A stretch of 64,000 bases of DNA from Penelope pileata (Eukaryota; Chordata; Aves; Galliformes; Cracidae), in assembly GCA_013396635.1 (NCBI GenBank), contig WBMW01005315.1, positions 868,001 through 932,000 of the forward strand, written 5' to 3'. The notes below the pieces were generated by a model. It was not told where the DNA came from. It ran no database searches and saw nothing but the letters and a program-made list of their open reading frames with translations. The position numbers and the translations under genes are program-made. Within the stretch, counting starts at the first letter, position 1. Each line of letters begins with the position of its first letter. Shown in pieces: positions 13,561 through 27,500 of this stretch.

Positions 13561-16500
13561 TTGCCCCCAGTGCACTCGTGGGAGCAACCCAGGGTTAAGT
13601 GAAACACTTCACGCACATTGAAGCCGTTCTTTGTACAGCTAGAATGACTCACACAAAATATTGACACTTGGTTTGTTTTCTTGTATCATAACGGAACATG
13701 ATAAACTATCAGTACTGTTAAAGGCACATTCACTCTTGTTACTTTTGGAATGTTAACAAAACACTGATTTGGTAAGAATTCATAGCATTTCCAGAGCTTC
13801 TGACACTTCGCGACACATTGTTCTTCACTGTTTTGCTCTTGGTTCTAAGTACCTGCCTCAAAGGGCTATCGGATGCTTAGGGAAAGATTAAAAGGAGGGG
13901 GTGAGGGAGGGAGATGCCTGGAAGAAAGTTTTCTGCAGTTTAGCACTTTGCTTTCCTCTCTTTCAGAGTCACTAATTGCCACTTAGGTGCCTAAAGTAGA
14001 AGCTTGTCAAAAGATGCTTGGCAGCTTCCCTGTGATTTTCTGGCTAGACCTTCAAGAACTGAGCACCGAAAATGTTTCCTTGAAAAAAATCCAGTGATTT
14101 TGATACTATAGAAGAGACAAAAAGTGAGCTGCCCCAAACAGTGAGTGCTGAAGTCTTCCAAAAAACTAATCATTCAAACTCTTTCTTTTTTATTTTCACA
14201 GTTAGTGAGTGCATTTCCAGAAATCCAGGAAGAGAAGCCCACAACTGCAAATAGATAAACTCAGAGTTGAGTCTCAGCTCATAAGCGTTGCCAGGGATTA
14301 ATGTTTTAAAATCCTTGCATAGCTTAGCAGATCTTGGCATTTCTATACCCAAGATAAAAATTTTGTTTAGCCTTACCCAGCTATCAATATTTGCACAAAG
14401 TTCAGAACAGTTTCTGCATGTATTTCACACAGGGAATGTCTTTCTATGCACATGCAGTATTTACTGGACAACTATACTGGTATGTCCTCACAATTTTATT
14501 TGCATTCCCATGGCTACAGTCAAGTAGTACTTGTAGCGTTAAGTCAAAAAAGGTTGAATGGTGACTAATCTCATTTATTCACAAAACATGAACATACTCG
14601 CATGCTTTTTGAAGGATTCATTCTCAAAATTGCTCTGAAGATTGTGCGGAATGTTTGGAGCATTCAGGCATTGCACACAGGTGGAGAGGCTTTCCCCTCA
14701 GAAAAATGTACAGGCATACCAGTAGCGCATAAATATTTTGGCTTGGAAACACCAGAAGAAGCTGTCACACCTTCCAAACAATACTTTTCCTCTAGAATTG
14801 GACAGCTTTTACCAGAAACCACAGCTCTCATGCCATCTCCAAGGCTCTTATCTTCAAGCCCTGCTAAAATCTTGACCTGCCACCTGACCTCTCTTCATGA
14901 ATGCTGAGTATCAATTTAAATTTAGCAACTCTCAGATGGAGCTCTTAATCCTCCCAATCAAACCCTGAACTGCACCCTGGTCCTCAGCCTGATCAACGCC
15001 ATTTCTTCTTTCACCAACTAAACCTGCAACCAGACGAAGCCAAAGGCGATGCTCAGTCACACTCATCTCATCCGAACTTGCTGTTTATTCTGTCATGTAG
15101 TCCCAAAGCTCTAGCATTTTGACCAAGTCTAAATTAAATTTCTCACCGGGAGGAACTTATTTTCAATGTTAATGACCCTAATCTCCCTTCACTGGGATCT
15201 GCACAGGCAGATGTGTTCAGAGTGGTATTTCTGAGGTCACATCACTGAAATGATGACTGAGACCCATCTTTGCTGCTCATCTTTCCCCCCACTGAATTTG
15301 TGTTTCTGCACCAGCTGCTTACAGAGCTCTGCTCCTCCCATCTTGCTGCTGAACTAGAGTGGGGGGCAGAGAACTGAACCAGAGAGGGCTGGCATAACCC
15401 AGAGCCTACTGCCCTGGCAGTGCTGTCAGGCTTTGCAACCATCAAGGCCTTTTTTCTCAGGAATGCCTCATGGCCTCTATACTCTGTCCTCTCAAACACA
15501 GCAGCCTCTTCCTCATCTCCACTAAGCTGAAACCACCTGAGAAGATGCATTCCCTGCGATGTCTGAAGGTGCTCAACAGAAGGGCCAGGCAGCTGACGTG
15601 CCCTGGCCTACCAACACACAGCTCTTCCACAGAGAGATTTTCCCTGGACCAATTCTCTTCTCTCGCCTCACTGGCATCACTTTATGGGGTCCAGCACAGA
15701 GAGCAGAAGGTCCAGGAGCTGGCATGGTGGGCACAGTCCCAGCCTCTCCATGCCTGCTCCCTGGGCCCGGAGCAGGGCCTCTGTGAGGGCACGGCCTGCA
15801 GGCCTCACAACCCCGGCTTCTCCGCCTCACGTTCCTCTGCCCTGGCAGGATGCATTTCGAGCACGCTGCCCTCCGAAGCCCTGCTGGTGGATTTACTGAG
15901 CTGTCTGCACACTCCGCTGGCATAGCACATCAGTGAAATCATTTGGAGAAAAGCTGCAAGCTTCTGTCAATTCGTAATACTCTCTCCTCAGTTTTCCGCC
16001 CCCTGTATTTATCATGGCCTGGCCTGCCCTGCTGAAGGAAGATATGATTGCTTTGGACTTTATGCAAGCAATCAATTTGTTCAAGGCCATTTGAAGTGAG
16101 GGGGGGAAACGTTCTTTTACACAATTTTAGTGACAAAGAAACCATAGCAACGTGGGCCTCCCCAAGCTTTTGTTACTGAGCCCAGAGCTCAATTCCACCT
16201 AGGCAATGGAAAACATGAAGATGATTTTTTCTGTGTTGCCACTGTGCAGCTGAGCAGCACAGCCCAAAACTTAGACTTATTTATTTCTTTAAATAATACT
16301 CTAATTAAGTATCTTCTCTATCAGGAATTCTGGAGTTCCCAGGTCAGTTGTGAGAGAACATAGCAAAGAAACACCTTTCATACAATTATTTTTTAAATAA
16401 CTAAGCCAATTCTCAACCTTGTACCAGTAAAACAATACTCTTGATCAGAGACCAAAGGGACATGCGAAATAAGCAAATTAAGCTCAGAGAAGCTACAATC

Positions 16501-19130
16501 AGGAAAACAGTGGTAAACAAAAAACTCAAAATCTGTTAAGGACTTTTGTGCTACTGCACAGATCCTAACTCTTGTAAGATCCGACTGGTTGTAAGCTGCT
16601 GTTTTTCATATGGAAGGAAGCCCACGAGCAGAGGTAAACTACTGATGGAGCAGAACACAGCAGAGAAGATAGCAATTATTGATCTACCTCCATTTAAGAA
16701 AGCAGGTAGCTAAAAAATACAACAGCTCCATTACCTCTTAGACTGCACATCTCAAGCACACCCACTGATCATCAGGTGCCTATTAGTGCAAAGGAGGAAT
16801 TGGGGCTCTACCAAAGCCAGGAGGCCTTCATATCACCCACAGTACGTAGTGTTAATCAATGTGTATAGCCCGATCATTAATTCAGGCTCCAATATGCTTG
16901 ATTAGAGAGGACAGAAGCCAGTTGCTTGTGATGTAAAACTGCTCCCTTACTACATTTTACATTAACCAACCTTTGTGGGATTCCTCTTCTAAAGAACTGG
17001 TCCATTTTCTAAGCTTCCCCAAATCAGAAAATACCCTTAAATAACAGAGTAGATAGAATTTATAAATGAAACATCACCAGCATGATGTTATGTCATTCTG
17101 AGTTGAGTGAACAGCAATATCTTATGCTGTGTTCCATTCTGCTCATTAGATACTGTATCTGCAGTCGCTGTGCATGGATTAGCTACACACGCGAATTGCC
17201 CTGCCACACGCACTCATCTCAGAAGGAGTGGGATTTTAATTACATAACGTAGAAGCATGCTCAGTTCTTGCCCACACAGGAAACTTTTGACTAGTAATGT
17301 CAGGTATGGATGAAGGCGGTACTCTTTCATACCAGCAAAAACACTCCGGCACTTCGGAAAACCGAGTTAAACACTTGCCAGAAGAATGGACTCCTTCTGG
17401 TTCAGACACTGCCATACTTTGGCTTGGCAGGAACATGAGCTCTTTGGAATTTTAGCAAAGCCTGAGAACGAAGGTTTTGCCCAGGTTCCTCCCTGCCTTG
17501 GTGAGCCTCAGACTGGACTTGCCACCATCCAACACTTTAGACAAAACACTTTCTACAGCAGACACGCTCAGACCACAGCACCAGAACTGGGAATTAAATA
17601 CACATGAATATCCAAACTCCAGGTGATAAACACTGCCACAGATTCTCCGTGTCCTTATTGCTTTGGCTTCCCCCACCGGAGAAAGAAGGCCATCTTCCCG
17701 AAAACCTCTGCCTAGCTCAGAGTTGGGCTGGCTGGGTTACTCAGCACCTCTGTTTACAGCTCCTTTCCCTGCTCCCTACCCACTGCCACAAGTGCCCAGC
17801 CCGAGGTACCTGGCATCTCCTGTGCTCGGCATGAGCTGCCCCAGCAACTGGGGGCTGTCCCTGCCCCTCCAGCACCGAGCTCCTGCAGCAGCCCTGCTCT
17901 GCTGGAGGCAGCAAACTGCCCCAGAGGAGAAAGAAAGCCCTCCTACAGGAATGGGATGGGGCATGGTGGGACCCTGATGTGTGCACAGTCAGAAGAAGTC
18001 TACCTCCCTTACACTCCCCTGATGGAGACTTCCTGTTATAAATCCTCCAGCATGTTACCGTCCTTGTGTTTTCTATGTCAACCACAAAAACAAACAAAAA
18101 ACCCCAAACACCTCAAATAGCCCAGCTGTCACTGCTAAGTTTGCCAGAGGTTTTAATTCTGCAAGAGACAGACTCCTAACAGAGTGAGAGAGACAGCAGG
18201 AAGGTCAAATGAAGAGTTTGTCCCTAACTTGGTGTAGGGAGGGAAACCTGCCCTGCATTACCCAAAACTTTTAAACTACACCCACTGCTGAGCAGAAGCT
18301 GGGTCGCTCTCTCTGAGAGAGATACAGGAGAGGATGCATCAAGCAGTGCAAGTTTGTAAAGATTTTTAGCCCACAGGGATACCTTCTGTGGCTGAATCAC
18401 ACACATCCTCCCTGAGGACTGATGATTAAAGTCTAGAGCTGCATCATGTTGGCCATGGTGCTCTATGCAGAATGAGCTTAGGTATGTTTAAGGAAATTGA
18501 CCCTTTTGGGTTTTCTGGTTCTCTGTTTGGTGGAATGAAAAAGTAAACAAACAGCCAGATAGGGCAACTGTCTCTGCTCTTCACAGGCTTCTTTTAAAAC
18601 AATTTCCCACCAACAAGGAGTTCAAATAAATAGTCTCACCAATAACTCCAGGCACATACTGCTGCACAGAAAGCTCTCTCCATGCCTGTACCTCAAGGCT
18701 CTCTAATAAACTAGGTGGCAAACATGACGTCTCTAGGAAAAGCATCATGTACAGCATTCAGGAGTCTTCACCCTGACTGGGGTGTTTGGCTGATGGAAAC
18801 GTACAACCATGGTGAGTGAGGCAGCTCACTTGGTTGTGACCCTGCCTCTGGGTCAGCCCGCAGAGCCCTGAGTCCGTGGACACCTACAATGGATGGGGGT
18901 CTTACTGGTACGAATCCTTGCACTCAACACTGAAGAGGCATAAGACAAACAACACGTGCTGCTAAGCGAGCAAAAGGTCCTCTCTGATCATCCCTGAGTA
19001 AATAGCTGCAAGTTTAAACAAAATACCCGGCACAAAAGTTTGCCATCTGTTCAACTCAGCTAAGTGATTCCTGGGGAAAGGAAGGGAGAGAAAACCCGTT
19101 TTGTAATGGGAGATACGCACCACCACCACG
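13561..19130. other. Unique DNA between two CpG islands, no exon recognised
   Basis: This is ordinary AT-leaning sequence. Moderately GC-rich patches lie at about 15600-15900 and 17660-17960, without clear CpG clustering. Frames of 100-151 codons (for example 15470-15925 on +) show no known domain. If the two islands belong to one gene, this would be intron or inter-promoter sequence. Confidence 0.45.
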
Positions 19131-19190
19131 AAAAAAAAAAAAAGAAAAAGAAAAAGAAAAAAGAAAGAAAGAAAAAAGAAGGAAAAGCAA
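19131..19190 (+). repeat. A-rich (GAAA/GAAAAA) low-complexity tract
   Basis: A 13-base A run is followed by GAAAAA and GAAA units. It follows a short CACCAC stretch and lies directly beside the second GC-rich island. Confidence 0.85.
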
Positions 19191-19204
19191 AGAAGAGCAA
19201 CAGC

Positions 19205-20100
19205 TGGCCGAGAGCTGCTCAGGGTTGCAGGGCCGGCGGGAGGGCTGCAGACCGGCCCCGCTCGGGTAGCCTGGGGGGCTCCGGCCGCCGTCGCTCCGCG
19301 GACAGACCCCGCCGGGCNNNNNNNNNNNNNNNNNNNNNNNNNNNNNNNNNNNNNNNNNNNNNNNNNNNNNNNNNNNNNNNNNNNNNNNNNNNNNNNNNNN
19401 NNNNNNNNNNNNNNNNNNNNNNNNNNNNNNNNNNNNNNNNNNNNNNNNNNNNNNNNNNNNNNNNNNNNNNNNNNNNNNNNNNNNNNNNNNNNNNNNNNNN
19501 NNNNNNNNNNNNNNNNNNNNNNNNNNNNNNNNNNNNNNNNNNNNNNNNNNNNNNNNNNNNNNNNNNNNNNNNNNNNNNNNNNNNNNNNNNNNNNNNNNNN
19601 NNNNNNNNNNNNNNNNNNNNNNNNNNNNNNNNNNNNNNNNNNNNNNNNNNNNNNNNNNNNNNNNNNNNNNNNNNNNNNNNNNNNNNNNNNNNNNNNNNNN
19701 NNNNNNNNNNNNNNNNNNNNNNNNNNNNNNNNNNNNNNNNNNNNNNNNNNNNNNNNNNNNNNNNNNNNNNNNNNNNNNNNNNNNNNNNNNNNNNNNNNNN
19801 NNNNNNNNNNNNNNNNNNNNNNNNNNNNNNNNNNNNNNNNNNNNNNNNNNNNNNNNNNNNNNNNNNNNNNNNNNNNNGCACAGGGAAAGGGGGATTTGCA
19901 GGGCTGGAGCGCGGTCCTACACCTGGCGCGGGGCGCGGGGATCCGGCCCCGGGAGGGCCGCACAGCGGTGCGGGGCCGAGCCCAGCACCGCCCCTGAGAG
20001 GTGCTCAGGTAAAGCCCTGCGGCTGTTCCTGAATGGAACCGCACCGGCACAGCCGTACCGGAGGGAGCCGTAAAGCAGTGGCGACAGAGGAAATACACCG
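19205..20100. promoter_or_regulatory. GC-rich CpG island interrupted by an assembly gap, candidate promoter or first exon
   Basis: Both flanks of the gap at 19318-19877 are CpG-rich: ccgccgtcgctccgcg-type sequence before it, and ggcgcggggcgcgggg-type sequence after it. The right flank contains a GC-box-like ccgcccc (about 19988-19994). A strong + strand splice-donor match, CAG followed by GTAAAG, has its GT at 20009-20010. This makes a plus-strand first exon ending at 20008 an attractive guess. Minus-strand frames also cross the island (for example 19917-20150), so direction is open. No protein family is recognisable from the visible flanks, and much of the island is hidden by the gap. Confidence 0.6.
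19318..19877. other. Assembly gap, 560 N
   Basis: A run of 560 N lies inside a GC-rich island, the usual failure mode for short-read sequencing of avian promoters. Long frames spanning it (up to 378 codons) consist mainly of unknown residues and are not evidence of coding. Confidence 1.
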
Positions 20101-23100
20101 GTCAGAACTTCGCTGTCGCCTGAAAAACTTGCCCAGCACTCCCACAGCATACAGCTGCCTGGCTAACCTGAGCCCGTTCCCTGCTGGTGCAGGTAATTGC
20201 ACCATTAGGCAGGAAACACGGTATCTGAGAAGTTATGGACAAGGTCTGCACAAACTGCTTGAAACCTCTCAATTGAAGGTTTTCCCTGTAGGCTTGGAAA
20301 GGTCATGCGATGTGGAAAAACAGATAGGATCAGAGCCTAAATCTAGGATTGCTACTTAGCAGTTCTTAGCGGCTGACTCTTGAGGAGGCTATTGTACACG
20401 TCCTTTACGCTGCAAAATGATTTCCAATGTCCACCATGCACAAAAGATCATACAGAGTTGTTTTTCAGTATTATTTGATCAAAACCGTCCAAAAGATCTT
20501 CCTGAGTCAGACCCCTAAAAGACAAAGAACTCCAAAACCTATACATACTGAGTTCTCATCTTCTCTGGCTGAAAGTTTTAGAGTTCGTTTTTTCCAGATA
20601 GTCCCCTGGAGCAAGAATCTTCTGAAAGAAGCTGTGGTTAACCACTGATACGGGGATTTCAGCATTTGGACTTTGGAACAAATTAAAAAAAAAAAAAAAA
20701 AACAAAAAACCACAACCCATACCTGCTTAACTTCCATCTCTATGGTAAAATAAGAGAGGTGAACAACACTGAGTGGAGAACAATAAAGCAAAGAAATAGA
20801 CATCCAAAGTGGCCCAGCAGTGCAGCATCAGTGAACAAATCAGACTACAAAAAAAAATAAGGGGGACATGGGTACAATTCCTGACACCGAGAGTTCTAGA
20901 AGATACCTGCTGCTGAATGCATTTGAGCAACATATTTTTTTATTTCTTAATACACGGTGTTATAACATCCTTTCGTAAATGTGCTGAACTGTGAATGAAG
21001 AAATAAAGCACGGGCAAGGAGGGGACGGAAAGCCAATCTCGAACAGCTGGCGGCGGCACCCCCGGCGGCAATGTCCCGATTTGTCCTTCAGGGGTCACTA
21101 CTCAGCAAGGAGGGAGCCCTCCTCGGCAAAATGCGAGACACTGCTCTGCATCCCAGTGTGCTTTTAAATACTCTCGATATGACCTGGCTTTCTGCACTCT
21201 GCACAATTTATGTGCTGAAGATAAACGTTACCTTCACGCCGTGTTCGCCGCTGTTTGGTAATAATCCCAGACAACTGTTGGCAGAGCTCTGAGTGGCACA
21301 TGGGCAGGACTGCCATCAGGGGCCTTTTTTAGGGTCTGCGGCAGTGGGGAGACCCCAGGAGCCTGGAGATTCATCTAAAATTAAGGAAATGCCAAATTCC
21401 CGATTACCTGGCACTTCCTCTGCCAGAAATTGGAGTTGTTTGTTGGGAAAACATACCAGAAATCTGTTCCAGAAATAAGCCTATTGTTTCCAGAAGGAAG
21501 AGCATTATTAATTTTAGGCAACATGTCATAGATCTGCGGGAAAAGGTGGGATTTGCTTCTGCACACCCCACTGCGAGAGAGGCAGGTATTGCTTATAACA
21601 CTGAGGATGATCTCTCTTCCTTTTCTGCTGCCAGCTGAGGGGTACTTTGTCAGAGTTGGTAGCAACTGATTTAACAATGTGTTAAAACAGCCTTTTCCCC
21701 CCCTCCCCTGCAGTATTGTGGTAGAAGGTGTCAGAGGCCAGTCAGAAAACAAGCAGCATAGCACAGTGTTTTAAGCTATGTCCACTCTAGAGGCCTTAGA
21801 GCACTTGATTAGTTGCCACATTCTGAGGCCATTGAGGGATGTGGTCATGTACAACATCTCCTTGCAGTAGGAACCACAGCTTGGACGTGTTGCATGGCCT
21901 GCTAAAGATTACCGAGATGCCAGGAGAACAGAAGTCAGATGAGCACATGCATCACTTCATTACAGGACACACAGAAGAGAGCTGTCCACTTGTCGCCAAC
22001 ACACAGCAGGTAGGGACCATGCATGGAGCTTTTAATCTCCTTGCTCTCTTCATCTAAACTTTTGCAGTATGAAAACAAAGCTCTGTCTTTGCCCCAGCTC
22101 ACCCAACTATTGGTAGTTTAGCTACTCTGGACTTTGTGCAGCTATTTACATTGTGTAAAGTGAACAGAGAACACTGCTAAGTCTGATTTTTCAGTTGCAT
22201 AAACATCTTAACAAAATGCAATGCAGGGCAAAAGAGACTGATCAGTAAACAAAAATAAATAAAGAGTGCTCCAGAGTAACAAACAGTTGAGTGAAACTTC
22301 AACAATCTGATTTTCTTTTGCTTCTTTACAAATACATGGACTGTACAAAGGAGACTTAGCTACAACTACTCTGAGATGCCCCTTCCCCCACACACCCCCA
22401 TCCCCAAACAAAAAGAGTATAAATTGCTTAGAGACTTTCATTGTTAACTGAAAATGCACAAATTAGTTCCCAAATCAGTAAAGCTCATGGGTTAAACTCA
22501 TACTCTGGCTACTCGTCAAACAGTTTAAAGACTACTGATTTGTTTTGCTACCTTTGATTTTCCTTTAAAACACAGGAAGGTAAGTCAAATTTTGATCTTA
22601 AATCCACATAAAAGTCAAAACCACTTGTTGCCACTCTACTGACAGCAAGAAATCAGTGTGCAACATCAGCATAATAGAAATAAATGGTAAAGATGTATCC
22701 AAACTGTAACTGCGAATAAAATACATTTTCATTTTTAGTTGAGAATGAAAGTTTGTCAGCAGCAAAGTACCAAATCTTTGACATCTGCTCAGCTGAGTCA
22801 GGACAACAGTAGCTTTTGTTCTTCTGACATTTTTGAAGATGCAAATCTTGATTACACAAAAGTATCCTAACAGCGGTTTAAAGGTCAAGCTGACAAACCA
22901 ACATCTTTGGCAACAGCAGTGATCGTGACAGGTGATGACGTCTCATTAACGTCTCTTTTCAGGAAATGGTACATTTTGGAGTTGTTTGTACATGTGTCTG
23001 TATATATGTTGCTACAAACAGGAACTGATAGCCTCCGATTTACCAACATTTTTTATGGGCTGAGTTTCTGAAAGTCCAGGAAACTGTCACAACAAGATAA

Positions 23101-23278
23101 ATGGATGCTTTACTGTTTCAGAACTTTCTAGATCTTCTTATCACAACTGCTAGTCCCATTAACATGCAATGTGGAGTGAAAGGAAAACAAAAATATGTAT
23201 TAGTGGACATAAGCCTTATTTTCCTTAAAAATGTATCAGGCCAAAATTTCCATGGGCTACTACACTACTGAAAAACAC
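20101..23278. other. Unique non-coding DNA downstream of the second island
   Basis: Contains an A run at 20685-20702 and a small CpG-bearing patch at about 21020-21075, just upstream of a 73-codon frame at 21071-21292 (+). That frame has a purine at -3 of its ATG but no recognisable domain. I recognise no transposon. Confidence 0.5.
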
Positions 23279-23550
23279 AGAACCATCAAATCATTTAGGT
23301 TGGAAAAGATTCTTACAATCATCAGGTCTGAACACCACCTCACACTACGAGCTTCACCACAAAACCATGTCCCTAAATGCTATATCCACACATCTCTTAA
23401 ACACCTTCAAGGGCAGTGACTCCATCACTTCCCTGGGCAGCCTCTTCCAATGCCCAAACACCCTCTCCATAAAGAATTTATCCCTCACATTCAATCTGAA
23501 CCTCCCCTGGCACAACTTGAGGATGTCTCCTCCTGTGCTAAATGTCACCA
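23279..23550 (-). mobile_element. CR1 LINE, 3' fragment (minus strand)
   Basis: On the minus strand this encodes the C-terminal end of the CR1 ORF2 protein. A block reads LCQGRFRLNVRDKFF, followed by HWKRLPREVMESL, then the short 3' UTR that ends in the CR1 tail (agaaccatcaaatcatttag on the + strand). The tail has lost most of the octamer repeats. Several substitutions show it is an old, 5'-truncated copy. Its tail type resembles the elements at 32319 and 48363. Confidence 0.85.
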
Positions 23551-24398
23551 CATTATTGGCACAAATATGGCCCCTGATAACAAACTAAATTAAAAGACAT
23601 AGAAAGTGAAAATCTATTCAGAGGAAGAGCTTTGGCAGCCCCTGTTTGAATCCACATCCACGAGGCAGTAAACTCCTCCAGCACCAGCAGAACTGACAGT
23701 TCTCTCACTTCAGTGATGTGACTCCGTTGAGGAGTGTTTTATCCACACATTGCTCTCTCGTCAAAATGACTTAAAATTAATTTTTAAGTGGGTATTGAAA
23801 ATTAATTTATGTGGAGATACTCTCATTCAGGACAAAAAATAATCTTTAAGTTCGGACCAATTCACTTGGGAAGCTAATTATGTCCAATCACATTAAACCC
23901 ACTTCTGATTAAAAATACCAAAATGAAGCTTTAATGTGGTCCGTCTGGTTTGGACCCAGATTGATGATAATCCCCATTATCCTGGTGCGCTCACAAGGGA
24001 CCCACAGGCCTTCCACGTGAGACCAGCACTCTCTGGGCATGAATCCACAGTGGTCTGTGCCCTAGCACAGCCAGCACATGTCCCTCACCTCTGTGGCAAC
24101 AGATTTCAGAAGGGACATCAGCCCCAACACCTTTGAAGGCTGCACCTGCATGGTCAGCACTCACGTGGTGATGGCAAAGCAGCCTCTGTCAATGAGCCTC
24201 TGAGTGCTGCAGGCATGCCTGTATGCCATGTAGCTCACTGTGAAATGGGTGGTGTTGTGCCCCTCTGTCTCCCTGTGCCCCCCTCCTCCGCCCACTGGGC
24301 TGGCCTGTTCTGCAGAGCATGGGTACCAGCACCAACCCCACCCTGCTGTGCGACCAAAATGATGCTCCCGATGGGGTGCAATTAACCAAAGTGCGTTG
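23551..24398. other. Unique non-coding DNA between two CR1 fragments
   Basis: I see no gene or recognisable repeat. Short frames here, such as 66 codons at 23936-24136 (+), have no known motif. Confidence 0.5.
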
Positions 24399-24560
24399 AA
24401 TCATAGAATCATAGAATGGCTCGGCTTGGGAGGGACCTCAAGGATCATCCAGTTCCAGCCCCCTGCCATGGGCAAGGTTGCCACCCACCAGATCAGGCTG
24501 CCTAGGGCCCCATCCAACCTGGCCTTGAACACCTCCAGAGATGTTATTCCAGTGTCCCTG
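24399..24560 (-). mobile_element. CR1 LINE, 3' tail with internal deletion (minus strand)
   Basis: It begins with two ATCATAGA-type octamers followed by the conserved CR1 3' UTR (ggagggacctcaaggatcat). It then reads into the end of ORF2 and jumps from ctccagagatg directly to attccagtgtccctgg, so about 30-40 bases normally between these blocks are missing. It is a non-functional fragment in the same orientation as the CR1 0.85 kb upstream, but with a different tail type. Confidence 0.85.
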
Positions 24561-27500
24561 GACTAAATAACTTAGCTAGAGTAAAGGCTCCACTTCAGGC
24601 TGCCTTTGCCCCACAGGGTCTGTGAAGCAATCTGTTTCCCTTTGGAGTCAATCGGTTCAGCACAAGTGTACTTGAGTGTGTTTTGCCTGCCCTGCCAACC
24701 AAGGTTGCAACAGCCTTCTTCATGAGATTATCTCAGTGGAATGCAATCTGCATGATATCTCGTCTTCAAAACACCCCTGTGTTGGGGTGTGGGGTGTGGG
24801 GAAACTATACATCTCCTTCTTTACCAAAGAGGAAAAGGAGTTAGAACTGAGAGAGAATTTAGACTCAAGGGCTCTCAGCGTCATAGCTTCAAGCTTTTAA
24901 TGACCTGGTGCCCGAAGCAGCACCCAGAAACAGGCACACAAGCTCTGCATTTCCATTCAGTGCTTGGCAGGGGGATTCGTACAGTCACATCTGCTAAGCA
25001 GCCATCCACCTGAACTACACGTTGGAAAGCTTAACAATAAAACATTACATGTCCTTGAAGATTAGGATGTTTTCAATGCTTTCCTAGACCCAAACTGAAA
25101 TAAAAATACCATGCAAAAGGAGATGCTGTAAGAAAAGGATGGCAACAAGGTATAGTCCTTCCCTCCTGCCTGAGGTTACAACCTAGTGGTGGAAAATGCC
25201 TTCTCCCTGAGAGGCAGAAGCCTGAGCTCATGTTCCTCCACCTGTCTGGAGAGATATGAATGCACATCCCTCATCTCTCGGAAGTTACCCAGGCACTTAG
25301 GCGCTCAGGTCACAAATTTTGCACTGATGGAGGAAAGCAGAAACTAGAATTCAGACCACACTTTCTTCCATGTAAGCGCTCTGGCAACTGCCATGCTTCC
25401 TCTGCCTCTGGACCGGTGTGGGATGAGACAACCACAACCAGGCAGGCCAGGGGTATTCTCTCTTTTCTGAGCATACCAACAGGTCTAGCCCCAGGGCAGG
25501 CACACAGACGTACATTTTTTTCTGTGGATTTCACAGAGATCTCAGCTAGATGTCCTGCTGTTAAATGCAGCAATTTTTTTGATCCCTTTCTGTCATTAAT
25601 ACACAGGAAGAAGGATGAGACTTCCCCCATCCACGTACCTCACCACATCTGCATATATACACACACACACTTTCACAGCTAACTCAGAACTGGTGTGATT
25701 CAACTGCAGCTTTTGCTGCCCATGACATTAGATGAACAGTAGTAAACAAAAATATATTGCATGTGGGAAGGGGGAGCCTCTCCATATGGGCTTTGTCTTC
25801 TCCATAACTCTTCCTATTTAAATCCTAAGCAAAAGTGATTAAATACACTGTTAGAGAGGAAGCACAGTCACTCCACCTTTCTTTTAAGGTCTTTCATCCA
25901 TCAAGATAATTAAGATGTGCTTAATTAAATTCTGAACCACTGATAAAAGGTCTCTGATGTGCCTTATGTGTATAAGAAATATATAGCAAGCCTTGACTGT
26001 TTAGCTCAGGCTGTAAAAGTTTGTGTGATTAATTACTGTGTCCATGTTTAAATCCCTGATTTAGCAGTCATCATACTAAGCATAGCAGCATTTCCATGGC
26101 AACTCCTTTGCTTAAAGCTAGGCACAGACTTTGGTACCTATGGGAAATAGGAGTTGGGAAAGGTTGTTCTCTCAGACAGTTTTCATGACCTTGCCTTTCT
26201 AAGTAAGCAAAACTTTGGCTAAAATCTCTCTGATACACCATTACTCCAATCAAAGTTTCTCAGCTGCAGCCTTCGCTTGAAAAAGCTTTTTTTGAGTAAT
26301 ACATTGTTTTCTCTGAGTTGTTTCAGAAGGTTGCATGCACTTCCCATCACAGCCAAGCAGAAGATAATTTTGGTAGGCTTGCCTCGAAAAGAGCAATATG
26401 GTGTGCAGGGGTATCATTTCACACTGTGAAATAAGGATTGAAGTGAAAGGTTAAATAAGAAACTAGTCAAGTGATAAATTAAAGCCCAGGGAAATTCAGT
26501 TATTTCAAGCCTTCAAGAATAAACTTTTGAAATTGTGTTAAATGCACTACCCTAGTGAGTAGGGAGGAGGTGGGGTGTTTCCTGCAGACAGACCAGAGCA
26601 AAAACTGTGTGTTGGTCTGTTTTGAACCCTGCCAGCTGTAGTGGGAAAAAATGCACCTCAAATACACCTGGGTGCTCTGCAGCTACCCTACGAACACAGC
26701 ACCAGGCTGACAAGACGGGAGCTGGGAGCCCAGATGTGGAAAACTACTCTCTGTGTGCCCTGTTGTTGTAGTCTGCTTTAGGAGTCTGCTCCTGGCCACT
26801 GTTAGAAACTGGACATTAAGATGGATGGGCCTTTAGTTTGATGTGGTATGATCAGTTTTATGTTCTTTTGCTTTGCATGCAATTTAGCAAATGCCTGAGA
26901 TTTCAGATCAGCATGGGTCTTCATCGTATTTCTAAAAGCACGTGGTGACTTGAGTGATCAGTAAGTGAGCATTGCTTCCAGCTGTTTATAGGAACTTGTT
27001 TCTTCTTCACAGATGAAATACTTCCATTTCTTTTTGGCACGTATAGAAACAATGTGCGAAGTCCCATTTCCCCATTGTTCTTCTACAGTTAGAGTGATTG
27101 GACCTTCATTGTCACTTTCTGCTGTTTCCTTGTTTTGGCACATCAGAAATCACTAAGCTATCTGCTTACTAAGTGATTGCCTAGGGGATGTTACAGCTAC
27201 ATTTTATAAGATCTTTGTTTTTGTTTTCACAGCTCTGTAAAATCATGAATGAAGTTATTGCAGGTTGCTTGGTGAAGGTGAGAAAGTTAAACTCAGCATA
27301 AAATACTTGAGAAAGGGATAAATATAACTTTGTTTGGCAAAAGGTGTGGTAAGGAAGGTAATGAACACAGTGTGAAAGTTGAAGGAAAATCCAGAGGTCA
27401 GATCCCCAAGGGTGGAAAATGCATTCAGTTCCTTTGAAGTCTGTGGAAATAGTGATTTACACTCCTGAAAATTTGGCCCTAACACATCATGACTATTTCC

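Noticed and set aside
18962..20098. 378-codon and 322-codon frames near 19-20 kb
   Set aside because: Most residues are unknown because they span the 560-N gap.
21071..21292. 73-codon frame after a CpG-bearing patch with acceptable start context
   Set aside because: No domain, and too short to exceed chance. No splice donor was seen at its end.
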